Of a DNA stretch of 64,000 nucleotides, positions 56,721 to 64,000 are shown piece after piece. A program made the position numbers and the translations under genes. The notes under the pieces were generated by a model. The model did no database searches and was not told where the DNA came from. It saw only the letters and a list, made by a program, of their open reading frames with translations. Each line of letters opens with the position of its first letter. Position 1 is the stretch's first letter. The DNA is from CAWJAP01 sp963834365 (GTDB taxonomy: Bacteria; Acidobacteriota; Vicinamibacteria; Vicinamibacterales; Vicinamibacteraceae), in the NCBI GenBank assembly GCA_963834365.1, contig CAWIBS010000036.1, forward strand, positions 1 to 64,000. Reading direction: 5' to 3'.

Positions 56721-57710
56721 ATGAGCCGGAACACACGCTTCTTCCTGTTTTCTTCGAGCCTGGTCATGGTCGTAGGGCTCTGCACGGGTCTGCTCGCCTA
56801 TTACGGCGGCTTGACGACCCTCGCCTCGCCCCGTTCGACCGGGCCCGCGGAGCTGAAGTACGTGCCGGCGACGGCGGCGGTCGTGGGGTATGCCAACGTC
56901 CGCGACGTGATGAATTCCGAGTTTCGCCAGAAGCTTCGCCATGTTCTTCCTCACGGCGAGCAGAAGGGGCAGGAGGAGTTCGAGCGCGAGACCGGCATCA
57001 ACCTCGAGCAGGACATCGACTACGTGCTGGCGTGGATGGCACCCTCGGCTGAGCCCAAGGACCCGACCGGCGTGGTGATGTTGCGGGGCCGGTTCGACGC
57101 CGCCCGTCTCGAGTCGCTGGCGACAACCCATGGGGGGACGGTCGAGGTCGTGAACGGGATCCGGCTGGTTCGGTCCAACAAGGAGTCGCACGGCAAGCAT
57201 GCGCCCGCCGTGGCGTTCCTGGAGACCGGCCTGCTGTGTCTGGGCGAGGAATCGAGCGTACGCGCCGTCGTGGCCAACCGGTCTGGCGGCTCCAGCATCC
57301 AGGCCAATGAGGATCTGACGAACCTCATCGCCGACCTCGAAGGTTCCTCGAGCCTCTGGGCGGTCGGACGCATGGACGCCATTGCCAGCCAGGCTCATTT
57401 GCCGGAGCAGATTGCGTCGCAGATTCCCGCCGTCAAGTGGTTCGCTGCATCCTCGTCGATCAACGGTGGCCTGAGCGGTGTCCTCCGCGCCGAGGCGCGC
57501 GACGAAGAGGCGGCCAAGAATCTCCGCGACGTGATTCAGGGTTTCCTGGCCCTGGCGAAGCTGCAGGTCGGGGCGAAGCCCGAGTTCCAGCCGCTCGTGC
57601 AGTCGCTCCAGCTCGGAGGCACCGGGACCACGGTGGCGCTCTCATTCGAGGTGCCGCCTTCCCTGATCGACGCCCTTTCGCAGACGGTCGGCAAGCGCGT
57701 CGAGAACTGA
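56721..57710 (+). CDS. Exported protein of unknown function
   Basis: A 329-residue protein with one N-terminal membrane/signal segment (FFLFSSSLVMVVGLCTGLLAYYGG), then a soluble region starting LKYVPATAAVVGYANVRDVM and ending TTVALSFEVPPSLIDAL. The phrase on visible 'presence' ATAAVVGYANV-R-VM and later SSLWAVGRMDAI resembles secreted Acidobacteria proteins of the DUF3352 type, in which two similar halves follow each other; I cannot confirm the family. GGAGGGAA lies before ATG 56721. A strong hairpin terminator follows at 57740, so it is a single-gene unit. Confidence 0.75.
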   Translation: MSRNTRFFLFSSSLVMVVGLCTGLLAYYGGLTTLASPRSTGPAELKYVPATAAVVGYANVRDVMNSEFRQKLRHVLPHGEQKGQEEFERETGINLEQDIDYVLAWMAPSAEPKDPTGVVMLRGRFDAARLESLATTHGGTVEVVNGIRLVRSNKESHGKHAPAVAFLETGLLCLGEESSVRAVVANRSGGSSIQANEDLTNLIADLEGSSSLWAVGRMDAIASQAHLPEQIASQIPAVKWFAASSSINGGLSGVLRAEARDEEAAKNLRDVIQGFLALAKLQVGAKPEFQPLVQSLQLGGTGTTVALSFEVPPSLIDALSQTVGKRVEN

Positions 57711-57739
57711 GCGGTCCCGCCCCGTGCACAGGCAGACGA

Positions 57740-57770
57740 CGCCCGGGCTCGCCCCGGGCGTTCGTGTTTC
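57740..57770 (+). terminator. Rho-independent terminator
   Basis: Perfect 8-bp GC stem CGCCCGGG / CCCGGGCG (57740-57747, 57753-57760) with a 5-base loop, followed by TTCGTGTTTC. It follows the gene at 56721 by 30 bp. Confidence 0.75.
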
Positions 57771-57891
57771 AGGGCTCATGAAACAGGCGACAGGGCCGTG
57801 GCCACGACCGGGCTGACGCCCTGTCCCACCTCAGGGACGCGCGTTGCTTGACGCGGCTCTTCCCGGTCCCTACACTGCGGATGAGACTCCC

Positions 57892-58293
57892 GTGACGGAC
57901 CATGTGTTCTTCTACGGCACGCTCATGGCGGGCTTCGACCGTCGTCGGCGGGCCGGGATAGAGAGCAAGATGGCGTTCCGCGGCCGCGGCAACATCAGCG
58001 GAGCGCTGTTCGACCTCGGCATCTATCCAGCCGCAGTCCCGTCGAACGACGGCCGTGTGTGGGGAGAGGTCTACGGCTACGAGGACGAGGCGACGGTGTT
58101 GACGGCGCTCGACGACATCGAGGGCTACACGCACGCCGACCCCGATCGCAGTCTCTACACGCGCAAGAAAGCCTCGGTCGCCCTGGAGAACGGGACGATC
58201 GTCGATGCGTGGGTGTACTTCTACAATGCGCCGCTCGGCGCGGCACCGCGCATTCCCTCCGGCGACTATCTCGCGCACATCAGGGCCCGCTGA
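57892..58293 (+). CDS. Gamma-glutamylcyclotransferase-like (AIG2/GGCT fold) protein
   Basis: A 133-residue protein. VFFYGTLMAGFDRRR carries the YGTL substrate-binding loop; ALFDLGIYPAAVP and VWGEVYGYED are the next conserved strands; LDDIEGY contains the probable catalytic Glu. The fold releases 5-oxoproline from gamma-glutamyl compounds or acts on other amide substrates. GTG 57892 is chosen because it begins just before TDHVFFYGTL, though the frame opens at 57844. Followed after 47 bp by an aldehyde dehydrogenase. Confidence 0.88.
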   Translation: MTDHVFFYGTLMAGFDRRRRAGIESKMAFRGRGNISGALFDLGIYPAAVPSNDGRVWGEVYGYEDEATVLTALDDIEGYTHADPDRSLYTRKKASVALENGTIVDAWVYFYNAPLGAAPRIPSGDYLAHIRAR

Positions 58294-58340
58294 CGCCCGG
58301 TGCTCATTCCGCGGACCAGCGTGACGAGGGCGTACGCGCC

Positions 58341-59834
58341 ATGAGCGTCCGGACATACGCGAACTTCATCGACGGCGAGTGGGTGACGTCGGCGTCGGGC
58401 GAGGTCTTCGAGAACCGCAGCCCCGCCAACACGGCGGACCTGATCGGCTACTTCCAGAAGTCCTCCGCCGCCGACGTCGACCGCGCGGTGGCGGCCGCCG
58501 AGCAGGCCTATCGGTCCTGGCGACTCGTTCCCGCCCCGGCTCGTGCCGAGATTCTGTATCGCGCGGCACAGCTCTTCGCCGAGCGCAAGGATCGCTTCGC
58601 GCACGACATGACCCGGGAAATGGGCAAGGTGGTGGCCGAGACGGCCGGCGACGTGCAGGAAGCGATCGACATGGCGCAGTTGATGGCCGGCGAGGGCCGT
58701 CGGCTGCACGGCCAGACCACGCCGTCGGAGCTGCGGAACAAGTTCGCGATGTCGGTGCGGCAGCCGATCGGTGTCTGCGGCATGATTACCGCCTGGAACT
58801 TCCCGATCGCGGTGCCGTCCTGGAAGATCCTGCCGGCCCTCGTCTGCGGCAACACCGTCGTGTTCAAGCCGGCGGAGGAAGCGCCCCTGTCGGCGGTCAA
58901 CTTCGTCCAGACGCTCGTGGACGCAGGCCTTCCAGCCGGGGTGCTCAACCTCGTGACGGGAGACGGTCCCGGGGCGGGCGCCCCCTTGATTGCTCATCCC
59001 GCCGTGCGCGTCGTCTCCTTCACCGGCTCGACGGCCACCGGGCGCCTCGTGAACGAGCGGTGTGCGGCGACCTTCAAGAAGGTGCATCTCGAGATGGGCG
59101 GCAAGAACGTCATCATCGTGATGGACGACGCCAACCTGGAACTTGCCGTCGATGGCGCGCTCTGGGGCGGGTTCGGGACGACGGGCCAGCGCTGCACGGC
59201 GGCGAGCCGCGTCATCGTCCATCGGGACGTCTACGTGCCGTTCACGTCGCGATTCGTCGAGCGCGCCCAGCGGCTTCGTGTCGGCGACGGGCTGGATCCC
59301 TCGACCGAGATGGGGCCGTCAATCAGCGAGGCGCAGCTCGCGAAGGTGATGGAATACGTCGAGATCGGCCGTGCCGAGGGCGCGACGCTCGCGACAGGCG
59401 GACAGCGGCTCGCGGCTGGCGCGCACGCCAGCGGCTTCTTCCATCAGCCCACGATTTTCACCGACGTCGCCCCGACGATGCGGATTGCGCAGGAGGAGAT
59501 CTTCGGGCCGGTCGTGTCGGTGCTGCCGTGCGGCTCGCTCGAGGAGGCGATCGACATCGCCAACGGCGTCGCCTACGGCCTGTCCGCCTCGATCTACACG
59601 CAGGACATCAACCGCGCGTTCACGGCGATGCGGGACGTCTACACCGGTCTCTTCTACGTCAACGCGCCGACCATCGGCGCAGAGGTGCACCTGCCGTTCG
59701 GCGGGACGAAAGCGACGGGCAACGGCCACCGCGAAGCAGGCATCGCCGCGCTCGACGTCTTCTCGGAGTGGAAGTCGATCTACGTGGACTTCAGCGGCCG
59801 GCTGCAGCGCGCCCAGATGGATACTGAATTCTGA
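58341..59834 (+). CDS. NAD(P)-dependent aldehyde dehydrogenase
   Basis: A 497-residue ALDH superfamily enzyme. ITAWNFPIAVPSWKILPAL (with the catalytic Asn), NTVVFKPAEEAPLSA (cofactor Lys), FTGSTATGRLV, Glu251 in HLEMGGKN and nucleophile Cys285 in GQRCTAASR are all present, as is EEIFGPVVSV. The sequence resembles the branch including alpha-aminoadipic/2-oxoglutarate semialdehyde dehydrogenases, but the substrate cannot be fixed. ATG 58341 begins MSVRTYANFIDGEW, the usual N-terminus. Intact. Confidence 0.95.
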   Translation: MSVRTYANFIDGEWVTSASGEVFENRSPANTADLIGYFQKSSAADVDRAVAAAEQAYRSWRLVPAPARAEILYRAAQLFAERKDRFAHDMTREMGKVVAETAGDVQEAIDMAQLMAGEGRRLHGQTTPSELRNKFAMSVRQPIGVCGMITAWNFPIAVPSWKILPALVCGNTVVFKPAEEAPLSAVNFVQTLVDAGLPAGVLNLVTGDGPGAGAPLIAHPAVRVVSFTGSTATGRLVNERCAATFKKVHLEMGGKNVIIVMDDANLELAVDGALWGGFGTTGQRCTAASRVIVHRDVYVPFTSRFVERAQRLRVGDGLDPSTEMGPSISEAQLAKVMEYVEIGRAEGATLATGGQRLAAGAHASGFFHQPTIFTDVAPTMRIAQEEIFGPVVSVLPCGSLEEAIDIANGVAYGLSASIYTQDINRAFTAMRDVYTGLFYVNAPTIGAEVHLPFGGTKATGNGHREAGIAALDVFSEWKSIYVDFSGRLQRAQMDTEF

Positions 59835-59940
59835 GGAAGTACGAGGGACGAAGTACGAAGTACGAAGGAGGGCGCGGCTTCAGCCGCGCCGGGAGCACGA
59901 GGCGGTCGCATAAGGCGGGGCTGAAGCCCCGCCCTCGTGC
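59835..59940. repeat. Short repeats and REPIN-like pair
   Basis: GAAGTACGAGGGACGAAGTA and CGAAGTACGAAGG units, then GGCGCGGCTTCAGCCGCGCC (59871-59890) and inverted GGCGGGGCTGAAGCCCCGCC (59914-59933) with CTCGTGCGG tail. Between convergent genes. Confidence 0.85.
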
Positions 59941-59956
59941 GGTTGGTTCGGGACGC

Positions 59957-61813
59957 CTACGTGGCGCACTCGCCTTCCATGACCTCGGGAACGAACGCCT
60001 GGGTCTCGCCGAGGTCGATGAAGTCGGCGGGGACGGCGTCCTCGGGGGTCATTGTCTCGAGATCGGCGAGCGCGCTCTTGACCTTCGCGGGTTCGAGGCG
60101 GCGGAAGAAGGCGACCGCGGGCTCGCCCTCGAGCCGCTCGTCGCGGTAGAGCCCGAGCAGGCGCTCGACGGTCTCCGGGATGCGGCGCGCCGGCACCTTG
60201 GCGGCGATCCGTCCGAAGCTGGCCGCCTCCCCATCCACGCCGCCGCCCAGCATGACGAAATACTGCGGTACCACGCGGTCGCCGACCTTGCGGATGCTGC
60301 CCTGGAAGCCGAGGCCGGCGACATGGTGCTGGCCGCAGCCGTTCGGACAGCCGCTGATCTTGATGTGCAGCTCCGGTGCGAGCGCGGCCACTTCGGGATG
60401 CTCGCGCAGGTGTGATTCGAGCAGAGATCCGAGACCGCGCGATTGCGTCACCGCCAGCCGGCACGACTCCGCGCCCGGACAGCTCGTGACGTCGGCGATC
60501 GTCCCGGCGCCGGCGAGCCCCAGTCCCGCCGCGGCCAGTCGCGCGTAGAGCGGCTCGACGTCGGCGTGCCGTATCCAGCGGAACACGAGGTCCTGTTCAG
60601 GCGTCACGCGCAACGTGCCGTTGCTGTAGGCATCGCGCGAGGTCGGCCAGCACGCGCATCTGCTGACCCGTCATGTCGCCCAGCGGAATCGTGGCGGTGG
60701 CGAGCACGTAGCCGCCCTGCTTCTGCGGCCGCACGTTGGTCGCCAGCCAGGCCTCGAACCGTCGCCGGATCGTAGGCCGTCAGCGGTCGGACCTCGGGGA
60801 CGATGCCCGGGCCGCGGACCTCGCTGCGCCCGACGCGCGCGGCGGCTTCGGAAACGCCCGGAGGCGCCGGGCGCGGACCAGTCCGGCGGCGGCTCCGCCG
60901 GCGGCGCATCCGGATTGAAGGGCAGCAGTCGCGCCGCCTTCGGCGCGGAACTTCGCATACTCCACGCTCGAACTCCGCCTGGAAACGATCCCACCCGATC
61001 GACTTGATCAGGAACTTCATCCGGTTCTTGTGCTTGTGCTGATAGTCGCCCATCCGGTGGTAGACGCGCACGATGGCCTCGGCGACGTTCAGCATGTCGG
61101 CGACGGGAGCGAAGTCCACGAGCGGCTGGCCGGATCGCGACATCGTCGCCGTGCCGCCCGCGACCGTCACGCGGAACCCGCGCTCGACGCGGCCGTTCGC
61201 GCTGGTGCGGACCAGGCCGCGCCAGCCGATGTCGTTGATCGCGGTGAACGCGTGGTCCTCGGAACAGCCTTCGAAGCCGATCTTGAACTTGCGCGGGAGC
61301 GACGAGCTGAGCGGGTGGCGGAGGAAGTAGCGTGTCAGCGCCTCGCGAGTACGGCGTGACGTCGAACGCCTCGTCCTCGGAGACGCCCGGCATACGGGCA
61401 TGCGGTGATGTTGCGGACGGAGTTGCCGCAGGCCTCGCGGGTCGTCATGCCGGCGTCCGAGAGGAGCTCGAGCGCCGCCGGCACGTCGGCGAGCGGAATG
61501 AAATGGAACTGCAGGTTCTGCCGGGTCGTGATGTGGCCGAAGCCGCGCGACCAGCGCTCCGCCACGTCGGCGAGGGCCCGCAGCTGCCGCGAGTCGAGCA
61601 GACCCTGCGGGATCTTGACCCGGAGCATCTGCACGCCGTCCTGTCGCTGACCGTAGGTGCCGCGCAGGAGGCGGAAGGTCGCGCCACTGATCCGCCGTGA
61701 TCTCGCCGCGCTCGTACTCGCCGAGAATGCGGACGAACTCGTCGATCTCGGCCGGGTTGGCAGAACGCGAGGCGCGTGCGGCCTAGCGTCTGGGGGTCGT
61801 CGATGGCTGCCAT
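59957..61813 (-). CDS. Sirohaem sulfite/nitrite reductase (frame broken)
   Basis: About 620 residues with siroheme and a 4Fe-4S cluster. MAAIDDPQTLGRTRLAF starts the protein (ATG 61813); RVKIPQGLLDSRQLRAL and GHITTRQNLQFHFI belong to the first ferredoxin-like half; KIGFEGCSEDHAF follows; the cluster/siroheme Cys are in VTSCPGAESCRLA and ISGCPNGCGQHH. It ends EVMEGECAT. Breaks lie near 61760, 61690, 61390, 61345, 60960, 60770 and 60610. With cysH and siroheme synthase upstream on the same strand it is most likely the assimilatory sulfite reductase; a nitrite role cannot be excluded from sequence. Confidence 0.88.
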
Positions 61814-61840
61814 GGTGAATCCTAAGGGGCTACGGGTCAC

Positions 61841-61868
61841 GGCCGGGCTGAAGCCCGGCCCTCCTGCG
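61841..61868. repeat. REPIN-like hairpin between cysG and the reductase
   Basis: GGCCGGGCTGAAGCCCGGCC (61841-61860) with tail CTCCTGCG. Its inverted partner, GGCGCCGGGCTTCAGCCC (61933-61954), lies inside the 3' end of the siroheme synthase gene. Confidence 0.8.
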
Positions 61869-61884
61869 ATCATGGACGCGTGGC

Positions 61885-63379
61885 CTACCCGGACATCGAA
61901 GAGGGCGAGGCTTCATCCCTGCTGTCTGATGTGGCGCCGGGCTTCAGCCCGGCCAAGGTGTACGCGAGACCGACCACGTCGCCAATCACGATCGTGCCCG
62001 GGCCTTCGTGTGACTCGTCGCGCGTCGCTACGGCCTCGTCGGCGAGCTCCGCCAGCGTACCGATCCACGTCGAGGCATCCGGGGTCGTCGCGGCAACGAG
62101 CAATGCGGCCGGCGTCGATCTCGGCCAGCCGCGCCCGATGAGGCGGGCGGCGAGACGATGCCTCGTCGTGACACCCATCAGCACGACCAGCGTCGCGCTG
62201 CGGGGCGCGAGGCCATCCACGACCGGCATCCACGCCGCATCGGCGTGTCCCGAGACGACGACGAACGCCGATGCCAGGCCGCGATGCGTGACCGGAATGC
62301 CGGCGAGCGCCGGCGCCGCGACGGCCGAGGAGACGCCGGGCACCACCTCGAACGGAATGCCGGCGTGCGCGAGCGCGACCGCTTCCTCGCCGCCGCGACC
62401 GAAGACGAACGGGTCGCCGCACTTCAGGCGAACCACGCGCTTGCCGCGCCGCGCGCCGCGAACGAGCAGCTTGTTGATCGTCTCCTGGCTGACCGAATGC
62501 CGGCCGTGCCTCTTGCCCACCGAGATTTTCTGCGCGCGTGGCGCCAGCGCCAGCGCCTCGGGTCGTGTCAGGGCGTCGTAGAGGACGAAGTCGGCGTCGC
62601 GCCAGCCGATCGACGGCGCGGCGCGTGAGCAATTCGGGATCGCCCGGACCGGCGCCAACCAGGGCGACCAGCGGGAGCGGGTCAAAGGCCGGGCTGAAGC
62701 CCGGCGCCACGCCTGCTTGCTCGCCTGTGCTCAGCCCGCCTTTCCCGGCTTCGCCTGCTTGCTCGCCTGTGCTCGGCTCGCCTCTCCCGGCTTCGCCTGT
62801 GGTGCCGGGCTTCAGCCCGGCCTCATAGATTCTGTTCAGCGCGTCCAGCAGTTGCGGACGGCGGGCTTCCATCGGGACGCCCTCACGCTTCCAGCGCGCG
62901 CGCTCGGCGTCGTTCACGCTGAGCCAGACCTGCAGCTCGGCGGGCAGCAGCGCATCGATGGCCTCACGCAGCAGTCCCGAGAGCGCCGGCGCCCGCCCGT
63001 CGGTCGAGATCGCTACCGTCACGCCCTCCCGGCGAACCACACCGCCGAGATAGACCGACGCGTTGGCGGGATCGTCCACCGCGTTCACGAACAGGCGCCG
63101 CTCGGCGGCAGCGCTCGCGACCGCGCGATTGACCTCTGGCGGCGCCGCTGCGACCACGTACCACGCGCCATCGAGATCCGATGGCGCGAACGCCCGGCGG
63201 ACGAGCGTGACCGGCTGCGCCTCGATGTCAGCGTGAATCTGCGGAGCGACGACGGTGATTCGAGCGCCGGCTTCGAGCAGACCTGTCAGCTTGGACGACG
63301 CGACAGGGCCGGCTCCGACCACCACCACGGGCTTGCCGGAGAGTTTGAGGAAGGCAGGGAACAGCGCGACACCACTCAC
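61885..63379 (-). CDS. cysG: Siroheme synthase CysG-type fusion (one frameshift, REPIN inside)
   Basis: Bifunctional enzyme of about 495 residues. The N-terminal part (LFPAFLKLSGKPVVVVGAGP, FVNAVDDPANASVYLGG) is the NAD-dependent precorrin-2 dehydrogenase/ferrochelatase; the C-terminal part (VALVGAGPGDPELLT, LKCGDPFVFGRGGEE, PGVSSAVAAPA) is uroporphyrinogen-III methyltransferase. They are joined by a linker of about 45 residues that is a translated REPIN unit (AGLKPGTT to VAPGFSPAF) with a duplicated 14-residue block. The frame breaks near 62625. The C-terminal tail (GLKPGATSDSRDEA) also comes from hairpin sequence. GTG 63379 overlaps the cysH stop (GTGA). It supplies siroheme to the reductase downstream. 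Confidence 0.9.
62688..62821. repeat. REPIN-like unit inside the cysG coding sequence
   Basis: GCCGGGCTGAAGCCCGGC (62688-62705) and inverted GCCGGGCTTCAGCCCGGC (62804-62821) flank two 42-bp tandem units (62711-62752 and 62753-62794, both starting GCCTGCTTGCTCGCCTGTGC, about 90% alike). It lies at the junction of the two enzyme domains and keeps the frame. Confidence 0.9.
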
Positions 63380-64000
63380 GTTGCGGCGACCTCCAGGGCG
63401 CCGCTGGTGCGGAGGGCCACGTGCAATCCGCACTCGGTCTTGTTGAGGCCACGCCAGCGGCCCGCGCGATCGGATTCGCCCAGCCTGACGGGCCCGGTGC
63501 AGGGCGCGCAGCCGATGCTGGGATACCCGCGATCATGCAGGGCGTTGTAGGGCACGCCGTAGGCGCGGATGTAGTCCCAGACCTGGCGCTTCGTCCACCG
63601 CACGAGCGGATTGATCTTCACGAGGCCGAAGCGCGCATCCCACTCGACGGCCCTGGCCGTGCTCCGCGTGGATGTCTGATCGCGCCGGATGGCCGAGATC
63701 CACGCGTCGCGGTCCGCGAGCGCCTGGCGCAGCGGAGCGACCTTGCGGAGCTCGCAGCACCGCGACGGCTCGCGCTCCCACAGGGCGTCTCCATGCGCCA
63801 CCGCTTGTGCCGCGACGGACTGGGCCGGCCTCACGCCCTCGATGGTGATGCCGTAGTAGGACTCGAGGTCCTGCCAGAGCTCGTACGTCTCCGGGAACAG
63901 CAGCCCGGTGTCGATGGTGAACAGGTCAATCTCGAGCTCGTGCCGCGCGACCAGGTCGATGAGCACGCAGCCCTCGGCGCCAAAGCCGGTCGCCAGGCGC
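63376..64000 (-). CDS. cysH: APS/PAPS reductase, 5' end beyond window
   Basis: Reduces (phospho)adenylyl sulfate to sulfite with thioredoxin. At least 208 residues are visible; the frame is open to the right edge (RLATGFGAEGCVLIDL). DLFTIDTGLLFPETYELW is the substrate-loop region. Two Cys pairs, RCCELRK and GCAPCT, are the 4Fe-4S ligands that mark the APS-reducing class found in most bacteria; the catalytic Cys is in KTECGLH near the end. Stop overlaps the siroheme synthase GTG, so the order cysH-cysG-reductase is one operon for sulfate assimilation. Confidence 0.95.
   Translation of the reverse strand, partial: RLATGFGAEGCVLIDLVARHELEIDLFTIDTGLLFPETYELWQDLESYYGITIEGVRPAQSVAAQAVAHGDALWEREPSRCCELRKVAPLRQALADRDAWISAIRRDQTSTRSTARAVEWDARFGLVKINPLVRWTKRQVWDYIRAYGVPYNALHDRGYPSIGCAPCTGPVRLGESDRAGRWRGLNKTECGLHVALRTSGALEVAAT

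Noticed and set aside
57892..59834. Functional operon of the cyclotransferase-like gene and the aldehyde dehydrogenase
   Set aside because: They are close and codirectional, but spacing is 47 bp, and no known pathway links them; I report only adjacency.

Overview
The window is a high-GC (roughly two-thirds G+C) bacterial chromosome segment. Gene content, many secreted proteins whose signal peptides end in Ala-Gln, DUF4097 and subtilase proteins, and dense paired-hairpin intergenic repeats together suggest Acidobacteriota, most likely a Vicinamibacteria-type soil bacterium. That assignment is inference; no rRNA gene is present to test it.

Layout. 1-16.4 kb is an accessory region: a patchwork of gene remnants (DUF1566 and alpha/beta-hydrolase pieces); a 255-bp direct repeat present twice (2358 and 7909) that brackets an IS91-family element and a set of small genes (cold-shock protein, RRM protein, two small alpha/beta-barrel-like proteins); a very large secreted subtilase with five 321-bp internal repeats; and a truncated tyrosine integrase next to tRNA-Leu(CAG), the probable right edge of an old island. 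From 16.6 kb on the genes are mostly core: sppA, ppiD, a GAF-GGDEF cyclase, the cell-shape operon mreB-mreC-mreD-mrdA-rodA followed by rng, a secreted protein, a DUF4097 protein, an ECF sigma/anti-sigma pair, a short MGMT protein, an exported protease locus (subtilase coupled to a beta-barrel, divergent from an M4 metallopeptidase), a PafA-like phosphatase, an amidohydrolase, a nucleoside salvage operon (deoA-nupC-punA-cdd), mtnA, tsaD, a Nudix hydrolase, an amino-acid permease divergent from gltS-HD, a double ABC-2 exporter set, a secreted unknown protein, a gamma-glutamylcyclotransferase-like protein, an aldehyde dehydrogenase, and at the right edge a sulfur assimilation/siroheme cluster (cysH-cysG-sirohaem reductase).

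Two features run through the window. First, intergenic spaces carry two unusual repeat classes: paired inverted hairpins with a CTGAAG/CTTCAG centre (REPIN-like), one of which sits in frame inside the siroheme synthase gene, and short-period degenerate repeats (GTAACTCGTA-, CAGGCACCAGGC-, ACCAACGACC-type) that often run right up to start codons. Second, many conserved genes (mrdA, rodA, rng, the sulfite reductase, the PafA-like phosphatase and others) are split by single-base indels, mostly extra bases, while the protein sequence between breaks stays conserved. This looks like consensus error in the assembly rather than gene decay. I annotate such genes over their full length and note the break points.
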